This document shows positions 17,181 to 27,687 of a stretch of 64,000 nt of DNA, piece after piece. The notes under the pieces are model-generated. The model searched no databases. It was not told where the DNA came from and saw only the letters and a program-made list of their open reading frames with translations. The DNA is taken from positions 1,531,001 through 1,595,000 of the forward strand of contig NZ_CP045420.1 in assembly GCF_009363795.1 (NCBI RefSeq). The letters run 5' to 3'. Made by a program: the position numbers and the translations under genes. Numbering within the stretch: position 1 is the stretch's first letter; each line of letters starts with the position of its first letter. This DNA comes from Palleronia sp. THAF1. GTDB taxonomy: Bacteria > Pseudomonadota > Alphaproteobacteria > Rhodobacterales > Rhodobacteraceae.

Positions 17181-17824
17181 GCCAGCACCTGTGCCACTAG
17201 GCCCGGCATGTCGGACCAGTCAGAGAAGGCCGCTAAGTGGGGCATCTGGTCGACCGCGACGTGGCGATAGCCCTTGGTGAACAGCAGAAACGGAACACCT
17301 GCGCGATCTGCGGTTTCGGCGTCAACTTCGCTGTCACCGACATAAAGCGCCGGACCATCGCCGAGGGCCGTCAGCACAGCGTGTAACGGCGCAGGGTCTG
17401 GTTTGCGCTGTGGCAAGTCATCTCCGGCGACGACGGTTTTGAAACGATCCGTCAGCCCGAACTGCATCAGAACGGCTCCGGTCGGCGCGGCGGGTTTGTT
17501 CGTGCAAAGGCCCAAGGCGTGGCCCTGATCCGCAAGCTGATCCAGCACCTCGGTCACGTCGGGAAAAAGGCGGCTGAGCGACTTGGCGCGCACATACTCT
17601 TCCTGAAATCGGCCAAGCAAGTCCGGGCAATCCGTTTCCGCAATCCCGCGCGCGCTACGCATCCGTTCGACGAAATGGGGCGCACCGTGGCCGATGAAGG
17701 ACACCGTCTCAGCCAGGCTCAGCGGCTCTGCCCCCGTCCCGTCCAGCGCCGCATTGGCGGCGGCGCGGATGTCGGGCGCGCTGTCGATCAGCGTTCCGTC
17801 CAGATCGAAGACGATGCGAGCCAT
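17177..17824 (-). CDS. gph: Phosphoglycolate phosphatase-like HAD hydrolase
   Basis: Removes phosphate from 2-phosphoglycolate, a product of DNA repair and photorespiration-like reactions. The 215-aa protein has HAD motif I in FDLDGTLIDS, motif II/III in LCTNKP and the DLPQRKPDPAPL stretch, and motif IV in YVGDSEVDAETA, with an alpha-helical cap in between, as in Gph. Close relatives act on other phosphorylated small molecules, so the substrate is likely rather than certain. It overlaps the downstream rRNA methyltransferase gene. Confidence 0.85.
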   Translation of the reverse strand: MARIVFDLDGTLIDSAPDIRAAANAALDGTGAEPLSLAETVSFIGHGAPHFVERMRSARGIAETDCPDLLGRFQEEYVRAKSLSRLFPDVTEVLDQLADQGHALGLCTNKPAAPTGAVLMQFGLTDRFKTVVAGDDLPQRKPDPAPLHAVLTALGDGPALYVGDSEVDAETADRAGVPFLLFTKGYRHVAVDQMPHLAAFSDWSDMPGLVAQVLA

Positions 17825-17926
17825 GGCGGGGTTCCTTGCTAGTCGGTCGAAGTAGTGACTGTCAGCCCATCGGCTGGGCGTCCAGCGATTTGGGTCGTTC
17901 CGGCGGTACTGCGTAATCGCCCCGAT

Positions 17927-19294
17927 CTACACCGCGCCCGTCAGCATCAGCGTGATCAACATCGCGCTCCACACTGCGAAAATCGTCAGACTGTAGGCAC
18001 TATTCCACACCGGGCCGATAAGCCAGGCGGGGCGTTCGACGATGCCCGAACAGAAGACCAACGTGGTCATGAAGGGCGACAGGCCGATCACCGTGGTCCA
18101 TCCGCCGATGATCCCCAGTGCGATGGCCAGCTGCGACAAGCCCGGCACGTTCAGTTCCAACGCCACCGCGCCCGTGACCGAGGCAACCACGATCGGGTTC
18201 ACCCCCAGCAGCGCGCCGACGATGATGGCAAGCGAGGTGCCGATCGCCAGCGCCACGGGGCCAAGGCCCAACCCGGCGACCGCCCCCTGCAACGCGTCCA
18301 TCGGCAGCAAGGCCAGCAGAACGACGGGCAGGAATCCGGCCGCCGCGAAGATGCCGACCTCGCCGGCGGTACGCGACTGGCGCTCCCACGCCTCCTGCAA
18401 AGCCGCGCGCACGTTCACCCTAATGCCGTTCGGCCCCGAGCGCGCGGACCACAGTGTCCATCCAATGGCATAGGCCGGGACCAGCACGATCAGCGCCTGC
18501 TGGAAGCTGAGCGTCGTGACCTCGTGCAACAGCACCACCGACCCGCCCAGTGCCGCCACGTGGCCCACCAGCATCGCGGCGCCGACCCAGGATCGCGCGG
18601 GCGGATGTGGTGCGGGCAGACCCAACTGGCGGTAGCGCCGTCCGGCCATCCGGTCGAACCCCCAGCCAATCGCAACGAAGACAAAGCTGACGGCGAAGCC
18701 CAGCGGGCCGAACTGCGCGTAGGACAGACCGGGCAACGTGATCAGCACGACATTCGCCGCGAACCCAAGCGGCGACCATAGCGAAATCAGCCCGAAGCCG
18801 CGCATGATCGCCAGCGTCATCCGACGCAGCCGCACCTCTTGTAATTCTGGCGGCAGGCTGTCATCCGTGCGCGCCTTCAAGCTGCGCATCGCAAGGTCCA
18901 GCAGCAGCGCAAGCCCCCCGAAGTTGATGAGCACGCCGAACAGATGCCCGCCCATCGTCAGGGCGACATAGCGGCGCGACGCAGGCTGACCGACAAGGAA
19001 CTGGCCCGCGCGCGCAACTTCCGGCGCTCTGGCGGCGGCCGTGCGCAGGGTATTCAGAACAGCCATAAGCGCGGCAAGGAAAATCATCCGTCCGCAAGCT
19101 TCAAGATACAGTTCGACCGGCAGGCCGCGCGGCAGGGCGACGACCAGAACCGCAAGCGACAGGATCACAGGCACCCAGGTGCCGATGCTGAACTGCCGCA
19201 GGTTGAGGCCAAGAAAGACCACGATCAGCGCGCTCGCGACCCAGATCAGCGTGGCCGATGGCACAAAGACCAGCACCAACGCGGCGGCCATCAC
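17927..19294 (-). CDS. Polytopic membrane protein, unknown permease-like
   Basis: A 455-aa inner-membrane protein with roughly ten to twelve hydrophobic helices from the first residues (LVLVFVPSATLIWVASALIV) to the end (NSAYSLTIFAVWSAMLITLM). The spacing and broken helices with glycine/proline-rich turns resemble ion-transporter-like permeases, but no family was recognised. ATG 19294 and GTG 19297 are the usable starts. The frame is open about 100 bases further upstream and reads plausibly (TTSAAPHPTRDTISRAAL), but no ATG, GTG or TTG was found there. It lies downstream of guaB on the same strand, 152 bases after its stop. Confidence 0.65.
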   Translation of the reverse strand: MMAAALVLVFVPSATLIWVASALIVVFLGLNLRQFSIGTWVPVILSLAVLVVALPRGLPVELYLEACGRMIFLAALMAVLNTLRTAAARAPEVARAGQFLVGQPASRRYVALTMGGHLFGVLINFGGLALLLDLAMRSLKARTDDSLPPELQEVRLRRMTLAIMRGFGLISLWSPLGFAANVVLITLPGLSYAQFGPLGFAVSFVFVAIGWGFDRMAGRRYRQLGLPAPHPPARSWVGAAMLVGHVAALGGSVVLLHEVTTLSFQQALIVLVPAYAIGWTLWSARSGPNGIRVNVRAALQEAWERQSRTAGEVGIFAAAGFLPVVLLALLPMDALQGAVAGLGLGPVALAIGTSLAIIVGALLGVNPIVVASVTGAVALELNVPGLSQLAIALGIIGGWTTVIGLSPFMTTLVFCSGIVERPAWLIGPVWNSAYSLTIFAVWSAMLITLMLTGAV

Positions 19295-19446
19295 GCCAGT
19301 CAGCGCGGCGCGACTTATGGTGTCGCGGGTGGGGTGCGGCGCGGCAGACGTGGTCAGACCCTCCGATCGCAGCCCATGCGGGGCTGGCGCATCAGAGCGC
19401 GCTCGCCCCGCAAGTCACGGCCAACCCCAAGCCTTCGCATCGCGCC

Positions 19447-20931
<1,485 letters not shown>

Positions 20932-21011
20932 CTATCCCACGGATGACGCGCGGTGGAAAGGGCTTCAAACCGTTTGGACCATGGCCCAACACCGCAGGCC
21001 GCACCCCAGAC

Positions 21012-21443
21012 CTAGCGACGCTTGTCCTTCGCATCCCGCGCGTACCAGGCAAAGCACATGGCTTGCTTCAGATCCGCATCCGTCGCCCCCAGCTTGTCGA
21101 AGGTCGGCCCATGTGCTGCGCGGCCCTGCACCACGAAATCGAACTGCCTGGACAGCGCATGAAACTGACGCAGCGCAGCCTCGGCGGACAGGCGCGACCG
21201 ATCTTTGACCGCCGCACGGTCGAGCGTCGAAGCGGTATCGACACGGATTTCATCCACCTCGCAAGTCGGCCCATTCGGCAGACGAAACTGCAGATGTCCG
21301 CCCAGATTAAGGCCGTCCACGTCCTGCACATGCCGGATCACGCGGGGGATATCTGACTGCGGCCAAGCGTAGTCCCGCCCGCGCAAGCTGGCACGCTGCA
21401 TCAGGTCATACGGAAAATCGTGGGTGGACAGGAAATCGAACAT
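21012..21443 (-). CDS. Hypothetical protein, 143 aa
   Basis: No family was recognised. The product is soluble, without signal peptide or membrane helix, starting MFDFLSTHDFPYDLMQRASL and ending in a basic tail (YARDAKDKRR). The coding frame uses GC-rich third positions like its neighbours, which supports it being a real gene. It is upstream of guaB on the same strand, separated by 116 bases, and divergent from the TRAP operon. Confidence 0.6.
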   Translation of the reverse strand: MFDFLSTHDFPYDLMQRASLRGRDYAWPQSDIPRVIRHVQDVDGLNLGGHLQFRLPNGPTCEVDEIRVDTASTLDRAAVKDRSRLSAEAALRQFHALSRQFDFVVQGRAAHGPTFDKLGATDADLKQAMCFAWYARDAKDKRR

Positions 21444-21607
21444 CGTCGCGCCTTACGTGATTCGCAGGCCGGACGCTACGGACCATGCTGGCCTGACAGG
21501 GATCGCTCCTGATCAGCCACGGGGTTGCCTTAAGGTGCTCTGTCGCGTTCAATCCGCCGCATCACGGACGGACCGGGACAGGTCCGCCGCCACCCAGGGA
21601 GAAGACT

Positions 21608-22621
21608 ATGACCAACATGATGGGCCGCGTGGCCCTTGCCGCTCTCGCCACTGCTTTCGCAACCGAAGCGATGGCCGTCGAATGGAATGCCTCTGTCTGG
21701 GGCAAGCGCCGCGCCTTTACCGAGCATGTCGAAAAGATCGCAGAGCTTGTGGACGAAAAGACCGACGGCGACTTCACCATCAACGTCAGCTACGGCGGCC
21801 TGTCCAAGAACACCGAGAACCTTGACGGTATCTCCATCGGTGCGTTCGAAATGGCGCAGTTCTGTGCGGGCTATCACGCCGACAAGAACCGCGCGATCAC
21901 CGTGCTGGAGTTGCCGTTTCTGGGGGTCGAGAACCTTGAACAGGAAGTCGCCGTCTCCAACGCCGTCTACGCCCATCCCGCCGTGGCCGAAGAGATGGCG
22001 CAGTGGAACGCCAAGATGCTGATGACCTCGCCCATGCCGCAGTACAACCTGGTCGGCACGGGCGAGCCGATGGACACGCTGGACAAGATGGAAGGCATGC
22101 GCGTGCGCGCCACTGGCGGTCTCGGCCGCGCGTTCGAAAGCGTCGGCGCCGTGCCCACCTCTGTCACCTCGTCCGAGGCCTATCAGGCCATGCAATCGGG
22201 CGTCGTCGATACCGTCGCCTTCGCCCAGCACGCCCACCTGTCTTTCGGCACCATCAACGAGGCCGACTGGTGGACCGCCAACCTGAACCCTGGCACCGTC
22301 AACTGCCCCGTTGTGGTCAACATCGACGCCTACGAGTCGCTGTCGGACGAGCACCGCGAGGCGCTGGACAGCTCGGTGTCCGAGGCCATCGACCACTACC
22401 TCGAAAACTACGATGAGCTTCTGGCCCGCTGGGACAGCGTCCTTGAAGAAAAGGGCGTGCAGAAGGTCGAGTACAGCCAAGAGCAGCTGGACGAGTTCGC
22501 CGCCGTTGCAGAGCCGATCCAGACCCAGTGGGTCGAGGAAATGTCGGCGCAAGGCCTGCCCGCGCAGGAACTGCTGGACCTTGTGAACAGCACGCTGACC
22601 GACGCGAAGTCCGGCAGCTGA
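21608..22621 (+). CDS. TRAP transporter substrate-binding protein (DctP family)
   Basis: Periplasmic receptor of 337 aa that delivers its ligand to the DctQM membrane unit. It has a cleavable signal peptide ending near AMAVE (residues 20-24), the family pattern VRATGGLGRAFESVGAVPTS that includes the ligand-binding arginine, and SSEAYQAMQSGVVDTV. The ligand is probably an organic acid, but the sequence does not say which. GGGAGAAGACT precedes the ATG. A terminator-like hairpin between this gene and dctQ should favour production of the receptor over the permease. Confidence 0.92.
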   Translation: MTNMMGRVALAALATAFATEAMAVEWNASVWGKRRAFTEHVEKIAELVDEKTDGDFTINVSYGGLSKNTENLDGISIGAFEMAQFCAGYHADKNRAITVLELPFLGVENLEQEVAVSNAVYAHPAVAEEMAQWNAKMLMTSPMPQYNLVGTGEPMDTLDKMEGMRVRATGGLGRAFESVGAVPTSVTSSEAYQAMQSGVVDTVAFAQHAHLSFGTINEADWWTANLNPGTVNCPVVVNIDAYESLSDEHREALDSSVSEAIDHYLENYDELLARWDSVLEEKGVQKVEYSQEQLDEFAAVAEPIQTQWVEEMSAQGLPAQELLDLVNSTLTDAKSGS

Positions 22622-22638
22622 TCGTTTGATCCGATGAC

Positions 22639-22668
22639 GGGGTCGGCCTTTCACGGCCGGCCCCTTTT
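22639..22668 (+). terminator. Hairpin with T run between dctP and dctQ
   Basis: GGGGTCGGCC (22639-22648) pairs with GGCCGGCCCC (22655-22664) through nine pairs and one G-U, followed by TTTT. Inside a TRAP operon such a partial terminator is a common way to make more binding protein than permease. Confidence 0.7.
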
Positions 22669-22692
22669 CCTATTGCACGACAGGAGCTTGCG

Positions 22693-23325
22693 ATGGCCGG
22701 TGCCGCCTCCGTAATGGAAGACGACAGCCTGATCTCACGTCTCGACCGGCGTCTGAGCGTGCTGGAAAAATTCTTCGCGCTGATATCCGGAATCGCCGTC
22801 TTCGGCCTGATGGTGCTGGCCGTCGTGTCGGTCACCGGCCGCCAGTTCTTCAACCGCCCCCTGCCCGGCTACGTCGACTGGATCGAGCTTTCCATGCCGA
22901 TCATCGCCTTTCTGGGCGTATCCTACGTCCAGCGCCTGGGCGGCCACGTCCGCATGGATATCGTCGTGGGCCAACTGAAAGGCCGCGCCCTGTGGCTTGC
23001 AGAACTCGTCACCACGATCTGCGTGTTGATCCTGATTGTCCTGCTCATCTGGGGCAGCTGGGCGCACTTCGACCGCTCTTTCGACTTCGGCGCGCCGAAC
23101 TGGTCGCGTGACAGCACCATCGATATCGGCTTGCCGATCTGGCCCGCCAAGCTGATCGTGCCAGTCGCCTTCACCGTGCTGGCCCTGCGCCTGTGCCTGC
23201 AAATCTGGGGCTTCGGGCGCGCCTTCATCCGAAACGATGACCAGCCCCCCGCCGTGCCGCTGATCCTGTCGGCGGCAGAGATCGCGCAGATGGAAGCCGA
23301 AATCCTGGAGGAGAAAAGCCGATGA
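22693..23325 (+). CDS. TRAP transporter small permease (DctQ family)
   Basis: A 210-aa four-helix inner-membrane subunit that bridges the binding protein and DctM. Helices are visible around IAVFGLMVLAVVSVTG, IELSMPIIAFLGVSYVQRLGG, ICVLILIVLLIWGSW and LIVPVAFTVLALRLCLQIWG. The LGGHVRMDIVV segment is typical of DctQ. CAGGAG precedes the ATG by six bases. The stop overlaps the dctM start (ATGA). The N-terminus carries about 25 extra polar residues. Confidence 0.9.
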   Translation: MAGAASVMEDDSLISRLDRRLSVLEKFFALISGIAVFGLMVLAVVSVTGRQFFNRPLPGYVDWIELSMPIIAFLGVSYVQRLGGHVRMDIVVGQLKGRALWLAELVTTICVLILIVLLIWGSWAHFDRSFDFGAPNWSRDSTIDIGLPIWPAKLIVPVAFTVLALRLCLQIWGFGRAFIRNDDQPPAVPLILSAAEIAQMEAEILEEKSR

Positions 23326-24722
23326 CCACCATCGACATCGGCCTGTGGGTCACCGGCGGCCTTCTGGTCCTTGTGATCCTTGGCATGCGCGTCGGCTTCG
23401 CCGCCGCTTTCGCGGGCCTCGTGGGCCTCATCTGGGTATTCTGGTCCAAGAAGGGCTACGCGCCGGAAGAGTTCGGCTGGGCCCTGACCGTCGCCGTCAA
23501 AACCGCAGGCCAAGTCCCCCACGGCAAGGTCGCGTCACAGGCGCTTAGCCTTATCCCGACCTTCATCCTCATCGGCTACCTCGCCTATTACGCGGGTCTC
23601 ACCAAAGCCCTGTTCGAAATGGCCAAGCGCTGGATCGCCTGGGTGCCGGGCGGCCTTGCCGTCGCCACCGTCTTCGCCACCGCTGGCTTCGCCGCCGTGT
23701 CGGGCGCATCCGTGGCTACAGCCGCCGTCTTCGCCCGCATCGCCATCCCCGAAATGCTGCAGGTCGGCTATGACAAACGCTTTGCCGCGGGCGTCGTGGC
23801 CGCTGGCGGCACGCTGGCCTCGTTGATCCCGCCCTCGGCAATCCTCGTGATCTACGCGATCATCGTAGAACAGGACGTAGGCAAGCTGCTGCTGGCGGGC
23901 TTCATCCCCGGCGTTGTCTCAGCCCTGATCTACGCCGCCCTCATCATCGGCTTGGCCCTCACGATCAAGGGCTTCGGCCCCCCGGTCACCGGCTTCACAT
24001 GGCGGCAACGCTTCGCCTCGCTGCCCCCCGCGCTGCCGATCTTCGCGGTCGTCATCATCATCATCTTCTTCGTCTACAACCCCTTCGGCGGGGACGCCTG
24101 GGGCACCCCCACCGAAGGCGGCGCGGTCGGCGCGTTCATCGTCTTCCTCATGGCCATGTGGCGCGGCATGCGCTGGCCCGAGCTGAAAGACGCCCTGATC
24201 GAGACCGCCAAGCTGTCGGTGATGATCTTCACCATCATCTGGGGCGTGCTGATCTACGTGCGCTTCCTGGGTTTTGCAGACCTGCCCGGTGCGTTTTCCG
24301 ACTGGATCACCGGCCTGAACCAGCCGCCGATGCTGACGCTGGTGTTCATCCTGCTGGCCTACGCGGTGCTGGGCATGTTCATGGACGCCATCGGCATGCT
24401 GCTCTTGACCCTGCCGGTCGTCTTCCCGGCCGTCATGGCGCTGAACGGCGGCGAAATGGTTTCAGCCGCCGACTCGGCCTTCGGCATGAACGGCACCATG
24501 TGCGCGATCTGGTTCGGTATCCTCGTGGTGAAGATGGCAGAGTTCTGCCTGATCACACCGCCCATCGGCCTCAACTGCTTCGTGGTCGCGGGCGTCCGCC
24601 CCGACATCAGCGTGCAGGACGTGTTCAAGGGCGTGACGCCCTTCTTCATCGCCGACGCCATCACCATCGCCACCCTCGTGGCCTTCCCCGCGATTGTCCT
24701 GTGGCTTCCCAGCCTCGCCTGA
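23322..24722 (+). CDS. TRAP transporter large permease (DctM family)
   Basis: The 466-aa sodium-coupled transport channel of the TRAP system, with about twelve membrane helices. Family patterns include GASVATAAVFARIAIPEML, GGTLASLIPPSAILVIYAII and VLGMFMDAIGMLLLTLPVVFP. An insertion of about 50 residues with charged residues near the N-terminus (SKKGYAPEEFGWALTVAVKT) is slightly unusual. The start overlaps dctQ by four bases. A GT87-type gene begins inside its last codons in another frame. Confidence 0.93.
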   Translation: MTTIDIGLWVTGGLLVLVILGMRVGFAAAFAGLVGLIWVFWSKKGYAPEEFGWALTVAVKTAGQVPHGKVASQALSLIPTFILIGYLAYYAGLTKALFEMAKRWIAWVPGGLAVATVFATAGFAAVSGASVATAAVFARIAIPEMLQVGYDKRFAAGVVAAGGTLASLIPPSAILVIYAIIVEQDVGKLLLAGFIPGVVSALIYAALIIGLALTIKGFGPPVTGFTWRQRFASLPPALPIFAVVIIIIFFVYNPFGGDAWGTPTEGGAVGAFIVFLMAMWRGMRWPELKDALIETAKLSVMIFTIIWGVLIYVRFLGFADLPGAFSDWITGLNQPPMLTLVFILLAYAVLGMFMDAIGMLLLTLPVVFPAVMALNGGEMVSAADSAFGMNGTMCAIWFGILVVKMAEFCLITPPIGLNCFVVAGVRPDISVQDVFKGVTPFFIADAITIATLVAFPAIVLWLPSLA

Positions 24723-25867
24723 CGAACGCGGCGCTGGATCGCGTCCTTGCGCCCCTAACGCCCACGCGCCTCGGGGGCGCACTTTGGGCATGCCTCGCGT
24801 TGGCCCTCGCGGGCGGCGTTCTTCAGGTCATCCTGTCCGCGCCCTCGCCCGACTGGGGCAACGACTTCGTCGCCTTCTGGTCCGCTGCCCGCATGATCGT
24901 CGAGGGCCGCCCGCTAGAGATGTTCGACGCCGCCGCGTTCGAGCGCCTGCAACTTCAGGTCGGCGGCGCGGACGGAGAGGTCTTGCTCTGGCATTACCCC
25001 CCGCTCTGGCCCGCCCTTCTAACTCCACTCGGCTTCCTTGCCGACGACACAGCCCTTCTGCTCTTCACGGTCATAGGCCTGATCGCATGGATCGCCGCCA
25101 TCCGCGCACTGTTCCCCGCCCTCAGCCCCGCTCGGCTGGGCCTGATCTGCCTTGGTGGAGCAACGTGGGTCACGCTCGGACAGGGTCAGAACGGTCTGTT
25201 CACCGGCGCGGCTTTCGCCTTGGGCACCCTCGGCCTGCTGGACAACAAGCCCGTCGCCGCCGCCATCGGCGCGGGACTTCTGATGGCCATAAAACCGCAC
25301 TTGGGTCTGGTCCTGCCGCTGGCCATGCTGGCCCGCCGCGACTGGACCATGCTGGGCGCGACGATCCTTGTGACCGCCCTGTCCAGCCTCGCGGCCCTAA
25401 CAGTCGTCAGCCGTGGCTACATCACGGAACTGCTGTCGGGTTCCGACCGTCTCTCCGCCCCACTCGGCAGCGACGCGCTCCTCACTCAACTTACCAGCCT
25501 CTACGGCGCCCTACGCCTCTGGGGCGTCCCCCTGACACCGGCCCTAACGATCGCAATCGTGCAGGCCTTGGCGGTCTTGGCCGCGGTCGCCTACGTCTTC
25601 GCCCGTCCCTTCGACCGGCTCACTCGCGGCGCCACGCTCGCCATCGCCGCGCCGATGATCTCCCCCTACCTCTTCCACTACGACCTGACGCCGATGCTGC
25701 TGGCCTTCGGCTTTCTGGCCCTGCGTGGCGCACCCATGGCGATCCTGGGCCTGCTGTGGTTCGCGCCCCTTTTTCACCGCCCCCTGGCCGACCTGACCGG
25801 AATTCCACTGGTGCCGATCGTCCTTCTGGCGGCGCTCGTTCTGACACTGCGTCGAAAGGCCCTTTAA
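24701..25867 (+). CDS. GT87/DUF2029-type polyprenyl-linked glycosyltransferase-like membrane protein
   Basis: A 388-aa membrane protein with about nine to ten helices and the pattern of the alpha-mannosyltransferase-like DUF2029 family: PDWGNDFVAFWSAARMIVEG with the conserved aspartate after helix 1, a YPPLWPALLTPLG loop, and IKPHLGLVLPLAMLARRDW. Members transfer sugars from polyprenyl phosphates outside the cytoplasm. No ATG exists near the N-terminus; GTG at 24701 is the only usable start and overlaps dctM by 22 bases, so it may depend on dctM translation. Its substrate is unknown, and its link to the TRAP system may only be positional. Confidence 0.75.
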   Translation: MASQPRLTNAALDRVLAPLTPTRLGGALWACLALALAGGVLQVILSAPSPDWGNDFVAFWSAARMIVEGRPLEMFDAAAFERLQLQVGGADGEVLLWHYPPLWPALLTPLGFLADDTALLLFTVIGLIAWIAAIRALFPALSPARLGLICLGGATWVTLGQGQNGLFTGAAFALGTLGLLDNKPVAAAIGAGLLMAIKPHLGLVLPLAMLARRDWTMLGATILVTALSSLAALTVVSRGYITELLSGSDRLSAPLGSDALLTQLTSLYGALRLWGVPLTPALTIAIVQALAVLAAVAYVFARPFDRLTRGATLAIAAPMISPYLFHYDLTPMLLAFGFLALRGAPMAILGLLWFAPLFHRPLADLTGIPLVPIVLLAALVLTLRRKAL

Positions 25868-25930
25868 CCTTACGCCACCCGGTCCTATGCTTTCTGCAAA
25901 TGCATCCGAATACGAAGGCCGAACCGGGCG

Positions 25931-26404
25931 ATGACACGCAAGATCGACTACGGCAAACTGATGCACGCCGCCATGCGCGGCCTGATCCAGCGCGTTCTGC
26001 TGGACGTGAAGGCCAATGGCCTGCCCGGCGACCACCACTTCTTCATCACTTTCGACACGATGCATCCCGACGTGGAAATCGCCGACTGGCTGTCCGACCG
26101 TTACCCTGGCGACATGACCGTGGTCATGCAGCACTGGTACGACGGGCTGGAAATCACCGACGAAGGCTTCTCGGTCACGCTCAACTTCGGCGACAGCCCA
26201 GAGCCGCTGTATATCCCCTTCGACGCCATCCGCACTTTCGTGGACCCCTCCGTCGAATTCGGTCTGCGCTTCGAGTCGCAAGAGGGCGAAGACGACCCTG
26301 CCGCGATGATCGAGATCGACGACTCCGAAGACGACGACTCCGAGGGCGACGAAAAACCCCGTCAGGACGCAGAAATCGTCAGCCTCGACAAGTTCCGCAA
26401 GTAA
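25931..26404 (+). CDS. sspB: SspB family ClpXP adaptor (alphaproteobacterial type)
   Basis: Delivers ssrA-tagged and other substrates to ClpXP. The 157-aa protein has the SspB core (IDYGKLMHAAMRGLIQRVLL, HHFFITFDTMHPDVEI, MTVVMQHWYDGLEI, FGDSPEPLYIPFDAIRTFVD), a long acidic linker (IEIDDSEDDDSEGDE) and the C-terminal ClpX-binding peptide EIVSLDKFRK. All parts needed for adaptor function are visible. It is a single gene followed by a weak terminator. Confidence 0.9.
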   Translation: MTRKIDYGKLMHAAMRGLIQRVLLDVKANGLPGDHHFFITFDTMHPDVEIADWLSDRYPGDMTVVMQHWYDGLEITDEGFSVTLNFGDSPEPLYIPFDAIRTFVDPSVEFGLRFESQEGEDDPAAMIEIDDSEDDDSEGDEKPRQDAEIVSLDKFRK

Positions 26405-26407
26405 GCA

Positions 26408-26448
26408 AAAGCGGCCCTGAAATCCACGGCCCCCGCTTCTTTGTTTTC
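26408..26448 (+). terminator. Weak terminator after sspB
   Basis: AAGCG-GCC pairs with GGC-CC-CGCTT with a two-base bulge, followed by CTTTGTTTTC. It is imperfect but lies six bases after the sspB stop and before the convergent prfB. Confidence 0.4.
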
Positions 26449-26493
26449 TGAAATACTCCGGGGGAGCCGCAAAGCGGCGGGGGCAGAGCCCCC
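26449..26493 (-). repeat. Post-stop GC-rich repeat, copy 2
   Basis: Read on the minus strand it begins GGGGGCTCTGCCCCCGCCG and ends CCCCCGGAGTATTTCAGA, directly after the prfB stop. It shares the hairpin and the CCCCCG-AGTATTT-C-GA part with copies 1 and 3, with a different central stem (GCCGCTTTGCGGC). Confidence 0.7.
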
Positions 26494-26499
26494 ATCCAC

Positions 26500-27621
26500 C
26501 TAGCCGTCGGCAGCCTCTGCCCGGCTCTTGCCTGACACGTCCATCGCCAATGTCGCTGCCATGAAGGCGTCCAGATCACCGTCCAGCACGCCCTTGGTGT
26601 CAGAGGTTTCATGCTCGGTACGCAGGTCCTTCACCATTTGGTAAGGCTGCAGCACGTAGGACCGGATCTGATTGCCCCAACCCGCGCTGCCCTTCGCCTC
26701 ATGCGCTGCGTTGATATCCGCGTTCCTGCGGTCCAGCTCCATCTGATACAACCGCGACTTCAGCGCCTTCATGGCGATGTCGCGGTTCTGGTGCTGGGAT
26801 TTCTCCGAACTCGTCACCACGATTCCCGTTGGCAAGTGCGTGATCCGCACCGCCGAGTCGGTCGTGTTCACGTGCTGCCCGCCCGCACCGGATGAGCGAT
26901 ACGTATCCAACCGGATATCGTTCGGCGCGACCTCGATCTCGATGTTGTCATCGACCACCGGATAGACCCAGACGGACGCGAACGATGTCTCGCGCGTGCC
27001 CTTTCCGAAAGGCGAAATTCGCACAAGCCGGTGCACGCCCGATTCCGACTTCAGCCAGCCGTAGGCATTCGGCCCACTGATCTTGTAGCCGATGGATTTG
27101 ATGCCTGCCTCTGATCCTGCTTCCTCGGACTGCAGTTCCACCTTGAAGCCGCGCTTCTCGGCCCAGCGCACATACATGCGTTGCAGCATGTTGGCCCAGT
27201 CGCAGGCCTCTGTGCCGCCCGCGCCGGCGTTGATCTCAAGGAAGGTGTCGTTGCCGTCCGCCTCGCCGTTCAGCAGCGCCTCCAACTCGGCAGCCCCCGC
27301 GCGGGTCTTCAGCGCCGTCAGCGCCGCTTCGGCCTCTGCCACGACGTCGGCGTCGTCTTCCATTTCGCCCAGCTCGATCAGCTCGACGTTGTCCGACAGC
27401 TCTTGCGCCATCGCGTCGTGGCGCGCGACAGCGTCTGCAAGGGTCTGGCGATCACGCATCAGCTTCTGGGCCTTGTGGGGATCATCCCACAGCGTCGGAT
27501 CCTCGACCCGCGCGTCGAACTCTTCCATGCGGAAGGCGGCGGTCTCGTAGTCCATCCGCTGGCGCAGAAGGTCGAGCGACTTCTCGATGGCATCGACCGT
27601 GGATTGGGTTTCAGCGCGCAT
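26500..27621 (-). CDS. prfB: Peptide chain release factor 2
   Basis: Reads UGA and UAA stop codons. The 373-aa protein has the RF2 specificity tripeptide SPF in RISPFGKGTRETSF and the universal GGQ in SSGAGGQHVNTTDSAVR. The frame is continuous from the ATG, so the programmed +1 frameshift of many bacterial prfB genes is absent. The N-terminus MRAETQSTVDAIEKSLDLL is normal for Rhodobacterales. It follows the PBP1A gene on the same strand after 66 bases. Confidence 0.97.
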   Translation of the reverse strand: MRAETQSTVDAIEKSLDLLRQRMDYETAAFRMEEFDARVEDPTLWDDPHKAQKLMRDRQTLADAVARHDAMAQELSDNVELIELGEMEDDADVVAEAEAALTALKTRAGAAELEALLNGEADGNDTFLEINAGAGGTEACDWANMLQRMYVRWAEKRGFKVELQSEEAGSEAGIKSIGYKISGPNAYGWLKSESGVHRLVRISPFGKGTRETSFASVWVYPVVDDNIEIEVAPNDIRLDTYRSSGAGGQHVNTTDSAVRITHLPTGIVVTSSEKSQHQNRDIAMKALKSRLYQMELDRRNADINAAHEAKGSAGWGNQIRSYVLQPYQMVKDLRTEHETSDTKGVLDGDLDAFMAATLAMDVSGKSRAEAADG

Positions 27622-27687
27622 GGGGTTCCTTACCTTTCCGGACGGCTTCAGATAGCAACGCCGCCGGGTGGGAACAAGCGGGCGGCG

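Noticed and set aside
23999-24700. Upstream extension of the GT87-type frame through dctM
   Set aside because: The extension is His/Arg-rich shadow of dctM; membrane-protein character begins only after the GTG at 24701.
27560-27621. Programmed frameshift site in prfB
   Set aside because: The RF2 frame is continuous from its start codon with no internal TGA, so no frameshift is needed.
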